From NCBI GenBank assembly GCA_905214895.1, contig CAJMNP010000060.1, positions 1-5,907 of the forward strand: 5,907 nucleotides of DNA, read 5' to 3'. The position numbers were made by a program, and so were the translations under genes. The stretch's first letter is position 1, and every line of letters begins with the position of its first letter. Below, one piece after another: positions 1 to 5,087 of this stretch. The notes beneath the pieces are model-generated. The model was given only the letters and a program-made list of their open reading frames with translations. It was not told where the DNA came from and ran no database searches. The stretch comes from an uncultured bacterium. GTDB lineage: Bacteria > Actinomycetota > Coriobacteriia > Coriobacteriales > Coriobacteriaceae.

Positions 1-479
1 TCATCGATACCCGCTGGATGAACTACCTGCAGGAGATGGACTACCTCAAGACCGGTATCGGACTGCGCGGCTTTGGTCAGCGCGACCCGCTGGTCGAGTA
101 CAAGACCGAGGCTTATGGTGCCTTCCAGATGCTCGTCGATACCATGTACGAGGATTACCTGCGCACCGTCCTGCGCATCGAGATCAAGGCCGCCCCGCAC
201 GCTGTGGAGCACAAGGAGGACCCCGCGCTCGAGGGTGCACGCTTCTCCGGCCCCGCCGACGTCGATGGCGACAACGGCAACTCGGTGCTGCGCAAGCAGG
301 CACAGGTGCAGGCTCGTACGGCCGTCCAGGGAGGCCCGGCTGCTGTCAACAACGGCGGCAAGGTGACCACCTACCGCAAGTCCGAGAGCGACGATCCGTA
401 CGTCAACGTTGGCCGCAATGACCTTTGCCCCTGCGGCAGCGGCAAGAAGTTCAAGTACTGCCACGGCAGGAATCGTTAA
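1..479 (+). CDS. secA: SecA preprotein translocase ATPase, C-terminal part (5' end outside window)
   Basis: This is the last 158 codons of SecA, the cytoplasmic ATPase that drives unfolded preproteins through SecYEG. The frame is open from base 3 (codons at 3, 6, 9 and so on) with no start inside the window. It opens with the end of the helical scaffold/wing region, recognised by the pattern W-x-x-Y-L-x-x-M-D-x-L-x-x-G-I-x-L-R-x-x-x-Q-x-D-P-L-x-E-Y-K. A variable, Gly/Asp/Ala-rich linker follows. It ends with the zinc-binding tail VGRNDLCPCGSGKKFKYCHG (bases about 408-467), with Cys-x-Cys-x8-Cys-His ligands of the kind that bind zinc and contact SecB or ribosomes in other bacteria. The tail is intact and the TAA stop is at 477-479. 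The stop shares its last A with the prfB start, so the two genes are in one operon and probably translationally coupled. Identity is essentially certain. Confidence 0.97.
   Translation, partial: IDTRWMNYLQEMDYLKTGIGLRGFGQRDPLVEYKTEAYGAFQMLVDTMYEDYLRTVLRIEIKAAPHAVEHKEDPALEGARFSGPADVDGDNGNSVLRKQAQVQARTAVQGGPAAVNNGGKVTTYRKSESDDPYVNVGRNDLCPCGSGKKFKYCHGRNR
468..471 (+). promoter_or_regulatory. Ribosome binding site of prfB inside the secA end
   Basis: AGGA lies 7 bases before the ATG at 479 and sits within the last codons of secA. It favours the start at 479 over in-frame upstream codons, which would begin inside the SecA zinc tail. Confidence 0.6.
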
Positions 480-1627
480 TGGCCGAGGCTTTAGAGATAA
501 CGCCCGCCGAGCTGGACGCGTTTGCGGACCGGCTCGGCGAGGTCGAGTCGTATCTTCATTTGGACGAGAAGCGCACGCGCGTGACCGAGCTCGAGGCCAA
601 AAGCGTGGCCCCCGGCTTTTGGGATGACGCCGACGCCGCTCGCGCCACCATGGAGGAGATCGCTCGCGCCAAGGAAGATATCGCTGCCGTGGATACCGCG
701 CGCTGCGAGCTATCTGACGCCCGCGCGGCGCTGGAGCTTGCCGAGGAGATGGGCGACGACCCCGATGCCGCCGCATTGCGCGAGGAGGCTGCCGCTACGG
801 CAGAACGCCTGGCCCGCGCTATCGACGAGCTCGAGCTTTCGAGTTGGTTTACCGGTGAGTTTGATCACGGCGACGCGATTGTGACCATCAAGCCCGGACA
901 GGGCGGCCTGGAGGCGCAGGACTGGACCTTCATGCTCTTCAAGATGTACATGAAGTACTGCCAGCGTCGCGGCTGGAAGGTCACCATTAACGACTGCCCC
1001 GCAGCCGAGGTCATCGGCATCGACCGTGCGACCTTTACCGTCGAGGGTAAGGACGCGTTTGGCATGCTGCGCGCCGAGGCCGGCGTCCACCGTCTGGTGC
1101 GCATTAGCCCCACCGACGACAAGAAGCGCCGCCAGACCACGTTTGCCGGCGTTGAGGTCATCCCCGTGCTGCCCGACGATATCGACATCGAGATCAGTCC
1201 CGACGATATCCGCGTGGACGTGTATCACGCGAGCGGCCCGGGCGGACAGGGCGTCAACACCACCGACTCCGCCGTACGCGTGACGCATTTTCCCAGCGGC
1301 ATCGTTGTCACTTGCCAAAACGAGCGCAGCCAGATTCAAAACAAGGCCGCGTGCATGCAGATTCTCAAGGCCCGTCTGTACGAGATCGAGCTCGAGAAGC
1401 GCGCCGAGGCGCTCGACGAGATTCGTGGACCCAAGACCACGATCGGTTTTGGTAACCAAATTCGCAGCTACGTGCTCTACCCGTATCAGATGGTCAAGGA
1501 CCTGCGTACGGGCGTGGAGACCAGCAACGTCGAGGCCGTTCTTGACGATGGCGATCTGGATCCGTTTGTAATTGGCTACCATCGCTGGGCAACTGGCAAC
1601 GCCGATGCGGAGGCGCCGTCTGCCTAA
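479..1627 (+). CDS. prfB: Peptide chain release factor 2 (RF2), with a variant SPT tripeptide
   Basis: Class I release factor of 382 residues, close to the usual 365-375. In the known family it enters the ribosomal A site at UAA/UGA and triggers peptidyl-tRNA hydrolysis. Residues about 10-120 form the helical domain 1. The hydrolysis motif GGQ is at residues 255-257 in SGPGGQGVNTTDSAVR. The preceding Ala251 matches E. coli position 246, which affects RF2 activity. The C-terminal RSYVLYPYQMVKDLRTGVET block is typical of RF2. The codon-reading tripeptide at residues 210-212 (bases 1106-1114) is Ser-Pro-Thr, where RF2 normally has Ser-Pro-Phe and RF1 has Pro-x-Thr. The spacing to GGQ is 45 residues, as in E. 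coli, so the alignment is gap-free. The autoregulatory +1 frameshift site of many prfB genes is absent: residues 25-28 (Tyr-Leu-His-Leu, 551-562) read straight through. The start at 479 overlaps the secA stop by one base. RF1 is less likely, because the RF2-specific N-terminus, RISP loop and C-terminus are present. Confidence 0.95.
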   Translation: MAEALEITPAELDAFADRLGEVESYLHLDEKRTRVTELEAKSVAPGFWDDADAARATMEEIARAKEDIAAVDTARCELSDARAALELAEEMGDDPDAAALREEAAATAERLARAIDELELSSWFTGEFDHGDAIVTIKPGQGGLEAQDWTFMLFKMYMKYCQRRGWKVTINDCPAAEVIGIDRATFTVEGKDAFGMLRAEAGVHRLVRISPTDDKKRRQTTFAGVEVIPVLPDDIDIEISPDDIRVDVYHASGPGGQGVNTTDSAVRVTHFPSGIVVTCQNERSQIQNKAACMQILKARLYEIELEKRAEALDEIRGPKTTIGFGNQIRSYVLYPYQMVKDLRTGVETSNVEAVLDDGDLDPFVIGYHRWATGNADAEAPSA

Positions 1628-1702
1628 GCCCATAGGGTTGGCTTTGGGCAGATGTGGCCAATACGGACCCTGTGCGGGGGTGGTATTTGGTCAGCGAATC
1701 GG

Positions 1703-1708
1703 TAGAAT
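1703..1708 (+). promoter_or_regulatory. Possible -10 element upstream of the YitT-family gene
   Basis: TAGAAT matches the TATAAT consensus at five of six positions. No convincing -35 hexamer lies 16-18 bases upstream; TTGGTC at 1687-1692 is too close. If real, transcription would begin near 1715 and the leader would contain the terminator hairpin at 1728-1756. Upstream, 1628-1660 after the prfB stop holds mutually exclusive short pairings (1628-1632 with 1645-1649; 1626-1630 with 1640-1644; 1638-1642 with 1656-1660) but no T-run. Confidence 0.3.
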
Positions 1709-1727
1709 CGAATACAGCAAGAAGTTC

Positions 1728-1756
1728 AAAGCGCACTCGTTTGGGTGCGCTTTTTT
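1728..1756 (+). terminator. Intrinsic terminator after prfB, immediately before the YitT-family gene
   Basis: A perfect 9-bp stem AAAGCGCAC (1728-1736) pairs with GTGCGCTTT (1745-1753) around an 8-base loop, and six T residues run from 1751 to 1756. This is a textbook rho-independent terminator. It most simply ends the secA-prfB transcript. It ends one base before the Shine-Dalgarno sequence of the next gene, so that gene must be expressed by readthrough or from a leader that includes this hairpin. Confidence 0.85.
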
Positions 1757-1764
1757 GAGGGAGG
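1757..1764 (+). promoter_or_regulatory. Ribosome binding site of the YitT-family gene
   Basis: GAGGGAGG lies 4-7 bases before the ATG at 1769, depending on register. It selects that ATG over the in-frame GTG at 1745, which falls inside the terminator stem. Confidence 0.75.
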
Positions 1765-1768
1765 CAGC

Positions 1769-2659
1769 ATGGCATATCGTCTGGACATCAAGCGCATTCT
1801 TTCGCTGAACTTCTTTCACGATCTGCCCAAGATTATGCTGGGCTGCGCTCTGGCCGCTATCGCGACGGACCTGTTTTTGATCCCCAACGGTCTTGCTGCC
1901 GGCGGCGTTACGGGTCTCGCCACGATTATCCAGGCGGTCGGCGCCTCGCATGGCATCTCGCTGCCTGTCGGTATTCAAACCATCGTGATGAATGCCTTGC
2001 TGCTACTGGTCGTTATGCGCGAGGGTGGCATGTTCTACGTGGTCCAGACGGCGACGGGCTTTGTGCTGCTGGGCTTCTTCACCGACCTGTTCGCTCCGTT
2101 TGTGGCGCCGCTGGCACATGCCGACCTGATGCTGCCCGCTATGTGGGGCGGCATCATCACGGGCATCGGCTACGGCATGGTGCTGCGCGCCGGTGCCAAC
2201 ACTGGCGGCTCTGACACCATCGGTCAGATTATCTCGCGCAATACGTCACTACCGGTGGGCTCCACCGTCATGGCGATCGACGTTGCCGTGTGCGCGCTGT
2301 CGGCCCCGGTCTTCTCGGTCGAAAACGCGCTGTATGCAGGCCTTTCGATGGTCATTAGCGGCTACGTGATCGATGCCGTGGTCGACGGCGGCAACAGACG
2401 CCGTATGGTACTCATCATCTCGGACAAGTTTCCCGATATTGCGGCCGACATCATGTATGGCCTGGGTCGCGGCTGCACCAAGTTTAAGGCGACCGGCATG
2501 TACTCGGGCGCCGAGAAGCCGGTGATCATGGTCATTGTGAGCCGCCGCGAGCTCAACACCCTCAAAACGATCGTGCGCGAGCGCGATCCTCACGCCATTG
2601 TGACGGTCGCCGACGTTACGGAAACCTTCGGTGAGGGATTCAAGGACATTAACGCGTAG
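1769..2659 (+). CDS. YitT-family (UPF0750/DUF161 + DUF2179) integral membrane protein
   Basis: A 296-residue membrane protein with the YitT-family architecture; the biochemical role of the family is not established. Hydrophobic segments fall at roughly residues 22-38, 43-58, 70-84, 90-107, 123-139, 163-181 and 184-201. Gly-rich family-like stretches include LIPNGLAAGGVTGLA (37-51) and the AGANTGGSDTIGQI block (141-154). A soluble C-terminal domain (about 212-292) matches the DUF2179 pattern, with LGRGCTKFKATGMYSG (232-247) followed by a second beta-alpha-beta half. In other family members this domain is predicted to be cytosolic. No signal peptide is needed, since the first membrane segment inserts the protein. 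The start at 1769 has a strong ribosome binding site. Position after prfB resembles yvjA, the Bacillus YitT paralogue next to prfB (recalled, not checked). The family is confident; the substrate, if any, is unknown. Confidence 0.9.
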   Translation: MAYRLDIKRILSLNFFHDLPKIMLGCALAAIATDLFLIPNGLAAGGVTGLATIIQAVGASHGISLPVGIQTIVMNALLLLVVMREGGMFYVVQTATGFVLLGFFTDLFAPFVAPLAHADLMLPAMWGGIITGIGYGMVLRAGANTGGSDTIGQIISRNTSLPVGSTVMAIDVAVCALSAPVFSVENALYAGLSMVISGYVIDAVVDGGNRRRMVLIISDKFPDIAADIMYGLGRGCTKFKATGMYSGAEKPVIMVIVSRRELNTLKTIVRERDPHAIVTVADVTETFGEGFKDINA

Positions 2660-2693
2660 GGCCGACTGCGTTCCATCCAAAAGACGTTCACAT

Positions 2694-2711
2694 TGATAAA
2701 CCGTTTCATCA
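2694..2711. promoter_or_regulatory. Operator-like imperfect palindrome
   Basis: TGATAAACCGTTTCATCA is an 18-bp dyad with seven of nine base pairs matched, upstream of the transketolase genes. It has the size and symmetry of a dimeric repressor site. The regulator is unknown, and a chance occurrence cannot be excluded. Confidence 0.25.
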
Positions 2712-2855
2712 GCGGTTCTGCCTGCTCAATTGTTCAAATAATGATAAATACTCTGGTAAAGCTTCCAGTTTCCAGCATAATGAATGACGTACGTGCATCG
2801 CGGCTGTGTTGGGACTACCTTTCCGTGCCGTGCGCATCTTGTCTTAAGAGGATGA

Positions 2856-2863
2856 AAGGAAGG
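2856..2863 (+). promoter_or_regulatory. Ribosome binding site of transketolase N-half
   Basis: AAGGAAGG lies 4 bases before the ATG at 2868; its AAGGA part gives 7-base spacing. It fixes this ATG as the start. Confidence 0.8.
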
Positions 2864-2867
2864 CACA

Positions 2868-3698
2868 ATGAGCGACGAAGAGCTCAAAAAGGTTGCCAAC
2901 GAGGTAAGGAAGGGCATCGTCACCGGCGTGCACGCTGCCAAGTCCGGCCATCCGGGCGGTTCGCTCGGCGCTGCCGACATCATGACCTATCTGTACTTTG
3001 AGGAAATGAACGTCGACCCGGCCGACCCCCGCAAGGCCGACCGCGATCGCTTCGTGCTTTCCAAGGGTCATTGCGCGCCTGGTCTGTACGCCGTGCTCGC
3101 CGAGCGCGGATTCTTCCCCAAGGAGGATCTCGAGACGCTGCGCCACATCGGCAGCCACCTGCAAGGTCACCCCAACATGAACGACACCCCGGGCGTCGAT
3201 ATGTCCACCGGTTCGCTCGGCCAGGGCATCTCCGCCGCCGTGGGCATGGCCGTTGCCGCCAAGCACTGGGGCGACGACTATCGCACCTACGCCCTGCTGG
3301 GCGACGGCGAGAGCGAGGAGGGCCAGGTTTGGGAGGCCGCCATGTTTGCCGGCAACCAGCAGCTTGACAACCTCTGCGTGATCGTCGACCACAACGGCCT
3401 GCAGATCGACGGCCCCGTCGAGGAGGTCAACGACCCCATGCCGCTCGCCGACAAGTTCCGCGCCTTCAAGTTCCACGTGGTGGAGCTCGCCGACGGCAAC
3501 GATTTCGATCAGATCCGCGCCGCCTTTGCCGAGGCCCGCGCCACCAAGGGTCAGCCGACCGCCATTATCGCCGAGACCACCAAGGGCAAGGGCGTTTCCT
3601 TTATGGAGAACCAGGTGGGTTGGCACGGCAAGGCCCCCAACGATGAACAGTTTGAGCAGGCCATGGCAGAGCTCACGGCCGCCGGAGAGGAGCTCTAG
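2868..3698 (+). CDS. tktN: Transketolase, N-terminal (thiamine-diphosphate-binding PP) subunit
   Basis: A 276-residue stand-alone version of the first transketolase domain (tktN is an informal label). With its partner it should transfer two-carbon ketol units between sugar phosphates in the non-oxidative pentose phosphate pathway, in the cytoplasm. Visible motifs in order: SGHPGGSLG (26-34); SKGH (65-68), with the active-site-type His; TGSLGQG (114-120); and the thiamine-diphosphate/metal motif starting GDGESEEGQVWEA (145-157) and closing at DHN (174-176). KGKGVSFMENQVGWHGKAP (239-257) is the typical end of the domain. It lacks the pyrimidine-binding and C-terminal domains of a single-chain transketolase of about 650-670 residues; these are encoded by the next gene, so this is a natural split and not a truncation. 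It ends with TAG at 3696-3698, one base before the next ATG. Substrate specificity cannot be read from sequence alone. Confidence 0.93.
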   Translation: MSDEELKKVANEVRKGIVTGVHAAKSGHPGGSLGAADIMTYLYFEEMNVDPADPRKADRDRFVLSKGHCAPGLYAVLAERGFFPKEDLETLRHIGSHLQGHPNMNDTPGVDMSTGSLGQGISAAVGMAVAAKHWGDDYRTYALLGDGESEEGQVWEAAMFAGNQQLDNLCVIVDHNGLQIDGPVEEVNDPMPLADKFRAFKFHVVELADGNDFDQIRAAFAEARATKGQPTAIIAETTKGKGVSFMENQVGWHGKAPNDEQFEQAMAELTAAGEEL

Positions 3699-3699
3699 G

Positions 3700-4641
3700 A
3701 TGGCAGACGTCAAGAAAATCGCCACGCGCGTAAGCTACGGCGAGGCCCTCGTCGAGCTCGCCAACGAGCACGACGACTTTGTGGTCCTCGACGCCGACCT
3801 GGCCGCCGCCACGCAGACCGGCAAGTTCAAGGCAGCCTGCCCCGACCGCTTCTTCGATGTGGGCATTGCCGAGAGCAATCTGATGGGTGTTGCCGCCGGT
3901 ATCGCGACCACCGGCCGCGTTGCTTTTGCGAGCACCTTTGCCATGTTCGCCGCTGGCCGCGCCTTTGAGCAGGTCCGCAACTCCATCGGCTATCCGCACC
4001 TTAACGTTAAGATCGGTGCCACGCACGCCGGTATCTCGGTGGGCGAGGACGGCGCCACACACCAGTGCTGCGAGGATATCGCCCTCATGCGCGTCATCCC
4101 CGGCATGACCGTTATCGTTCCCGCCGACGACGTGGAGGCTCGTGCCGTGACGCGCGCCGCCTACGAGTGCGACGGCCCCGTGTACATGCGCTTTGCCCGT
4201 CTGGCCTCGCCGGTCATCAACGACCCCGAGACCTATAAGTTCGAGCTGGGTCGCGGCATCGTCATGCGCGAAGGTGCCGACGTCACCATCATCGCTTGCG
4301 GCCTGATGGTCGGCGAGGCCCTCGAGGCCGCCGAGCAGCTCGCTGCCGAGGGCATCGATGCCGAGGTCATCAACATGCACACCATCAAGCCCATCGATGC
4401 CGACCTGATCGTCAAGAGCGCCACCAAGACCGGCCACGTCGTGACCGTCGAGGAGCACTCCGTGATCGGTGGCCTGGGCAGCGCCGTCGCCGACGTCCTG
4501 TGCGAGCAGTGCCCGACGCCGCTCAAGAAGATTGGCGTCAACGATACCTTCGGCGAGTCCGGCCCGGGTGCCGAGCTCCTGCACAAGTACGGCCTGGACG
4601 CCGCCAACATCGTGGCGACCACCAAGGAGTTCTTGGCCTAA
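3700..4641 (+). CDS. tktC: Transketolase, C-terminal (pyrimidine-binding plus C-terminal domain) subunit
   Basis: A 313-residue partner of the preceding gene (tktC is an informal label). Residues about 5-170 form the pyrimidine-binding domain. FFDVGIAESNLMGVAAGIA (51-69) carries the catalytic Glu58 that activates thiamine diphosphate in this family. GEDGATHQCCEDIALMR (115-131) contributes the conserved His and acidic residues. Residues about 185-313 are the transketolase C-terminal domain, with EEHSVIGGLGSAVAD (251-265) and the ending DTFGESG (282-288). The ATG at 3700 follows the upstream TAG by one base, and AGGAG (3688-3692, spacing 7) lies inside the upstream gene, so the subunits are probably made in matched amounts. 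Only together do the two halves bind cofactor and form the active site, which lies between PP and Pyr domains. Related split enzymes such as pyruvate dehydrogenase E1-beta or DXP synthase fit less well, because the GIAESN and GATHQ patterns are transketolase-like. Confidence 0.93.
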   Translation: MADVKKIATRVSYGEALVELANEHDDFVVLDADLAAATQTGKFKAACPDRFFDVGIAESNLMGVAAGIATTGRVAFASTFAMFAAGRAFEQVRNSIGYPHLNVKIGATHAGISVGEDGATHQCCEDIALMRVIPGMTVIVPADDVEARAVTRAAYECDGPVYMRFARLASPVINDPETYKFELGRGIVMREGADVTIIACGLMVGEALEAAEQLAAEGIDAEVINMHTIKPIDADLIVKSATKTGHVVTVEEHSVIGGLGSAVADVLCEQCPTPLKKIGVNDTFGESGPGAELLHKYGLDAANIVATTKEFLA

Positions 4642-4687
4642 GGCAAGACGAGGCAAAGTATCGTCTCAACAAACACATCCAAGCTAG

Positions 4688-4720
4688 AACAGGGGCGTCC
4701 CCAAAGAGGGCGCCCCTGTT
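4688..4720 (+). terminator. Intrinsic terminator of the transketolase operon
   Basis: AACAGGGGCG (4688-4697) pairs perfectly with CGCCCCTGTT (4711-4720), and the loop can add CCC/GGG pairs (4700-4702 with 4708-4710). The trailing T-run is short and interrupted (TTTATGTT), so efficiency may be moderate, but stem strength and position 47 bases after the tktC stop support the call. Confidence 0.75.
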
Positions 4721-4812
4721 TATGTTGAATTTAAATGAGAGTCCTGCCAAGCAAAGTTCCCATGGGGAAACGGGTCCATCCCAACAAAGTGCAATTCAGA
4801 CCCTCCCAAGTA

Positions 4813-5029
4813 TGCATTTGCTGCACCTAATAGAAACGCGGCGACTCCTTAGTAGCCGCAGGCCGGGCACAGGGTTACCTCCCAAATCTTTCCGCAGGAC
4901 GGAGGAGTCCCCGCAGCGCGAAGCGCGCAGCGGGGGCTCCGACATGTCCGAGGACGATTTGGGAGGTAACCCTGTGCGCGGCCGGACAGATCCCAAAGCC
5001 CGCCATGCTTCTTATGTGCAGCAAAGGCA
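4813..5029. repeat. Large nested palindromic element (about 217 bp), MITE-like or REP-like
   Basis: The segment is one palindrome centred near 4922. The outer arms contain TTTGCTGCAC (4817-4826) matched by GTGCAGCAAA (5016-5025), extending imperfectly to 4813 and 5029. A middle section pairs partly in the same register (4833-4843 with 5001-5011). The inner arms, 4861-4888 and 4956-4983, match at 27 of 28 positions (single G/G mismatch at 4866/4978) and include GGTTACCTCCC and its complement. The core 4904-4940 forms a further hairpin: 11 pairs with one T-G wobble, an A/A mismatch, then 5 pairs around a 3-base loop. No protein is encoded and no target-site duplication is obvious. It could be a miniature transposable element, a dispersed palindromic repeat, or a structured RNA. 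The inverted repeat is certain; the class is inferred. Confidence 0.85.
4861..4983. repeat. Inner inverted repeat, 28-bp arms with a hairpin core
   Basis: The best-conserved part of the palindrome. The 21-bp stretch 4868-4888 is a perfect reverse complement of 4956-4976, and the arm-to-arm distance is 67 bases. Within that spacer GGAC (4897-4900) can pair with GTCC (4946-4949), and 4904-4940 folds as a G+C-rich hairpin. As RNA it would form a long, nearly continuous stem. Confidence 0.9.
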
Positions 5030-5033
5030 ATCC

Positions 5034-5042
5034 TGCTAAAAT
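5034..5042 (+). promoter_or_regulatory. ftsE: Extended -10 promoter of ftsE
   Basis: TGCTAAAAT is an extended -10 (TGn followed by TAAAAT, five of six to consensus). The -35 region at about 5012-5019 (around TTATGT) is weak, as is common with extended -10 promoters. That region belongs to the right arm of the palindrome. The expected transcription start near 5049 would give a leader of about 40 bases. Confidence 0.6.
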
Positions 5043-5076
5043 ACGAAGCGCTCATGTAGTTTAAACGCACGACGAT

Positions 5077-5082
5077 AAGGAG
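5077..5082 (+). promoter_or_regulatory. ftsE: Ribosome binding site deciding the GTG start of ftsE
   Basis: AAGGAG lies 5 bases before GTG at 5088. An in-frame TAA at 5076-5078 overlaps its first bases, so translation in this frame cannot begin earlier. This supports the long N-terminal extension being translated. Confidence 0.85.
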
Positions 5083-5087
5083 CACCA

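Larger units (their letters stand above)
2660..2867 (+). promoter_or_regulatory. A+T-richer intergenic region, probable promoter/operator of the transketolase pair
   Basis: This 208-base gap is visibly richer in A+T than the flanking genes and should contain the transketolase promoter, but no hexamer pair is convincing. Candidates for -10 are TAAATA (2745-2750) and CATAAT (2776-2781). The heptamer TGATAAA occurs twice on this strand (2694-2700 and 2742-2748). The first copy is half of an imperfect 18-bp palindrome at 2694-2711. No intrinsic terminator for the upstream gene is evident: the only hairpin (2699-2703 with 2713-2717) lacks a T-run. Confidence 0.45.
4642..5087. other. 446-base non-coding region between tktC and ftsE
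   Basis: No credible gene lies here. In order it holds: a small hairpin just after the tktC stop (AGACGA 4646-4651 with TCGTCT 4661-4666); the transketolase terminator (4688-4720); an A+T-richer stretch (about 4721-4812) with one short inverted repeat, TTCCCATGGGGAA (4757-4769), and otherwise nothing I recognise; the large palindrome (4813-5029); and the ftsE promoter and ribosome binding site. Open frames crossing it on both strands read through the palindrome and terminator and resemble no protein family. Confidence 0.75.

Noticed and set aside
425..478. Upstream in-frame start for prfB
   Set aside because: It would begin inside the SecA zinc tail. The ATG at 479 has a ribosome binding site and the TAATG junction, and gives a normal RF2 N-terminus.
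710..1633. Long minus-strand open frame opposite prfB
   Set aside because: It is a shadow created by the G+C-rich codon bias of prfB. The protein resembles no family, and prfB has full motif support.
1745..1768. GTG start adding eight residues to the YitT-family protein
   Set aside because: It lies in the 3' arm of the terminator stem and has no ribosome binding site. The ATG at 1769 does.
2699..2717. Hairpin after the YitT-family gene as a terminator
   Set aside because: The stem is only 5 bp (AACCG/CGGTT) with no T-run, so it does not qualify as an intrinsic terminator.
2844..3725. Long minus-strand open frame opposite transketolase N-half
   Set aside because: It mirrors the codon pattern of the real gene and has no recognisable domain.
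3673..4656. Minus-strand open frame of 327 codons opposite transketolase C-half
   Set aside because: It is longer than the real gene but is composed of antisense codons, with His/Gly/Asp-rich low-information sequence and no family resemblance.
4861..4983. Palindrome as a CRISPR repeat, tRNA or known riboswitch
   Set aside because: There is no repeat-spacer periodicity, no cloverleaf with a CCA end or TTCGA loop, and no recognised aptamer pattern. It is a single long inverted repeat.
4296..5039. Plus-strand open frame of 247 codons from within tktC into the palindrome
   Set aside because: It is out of frame with tktC, Arg-rich in the shadow part, and crosses a terminator and an inverted repeat.
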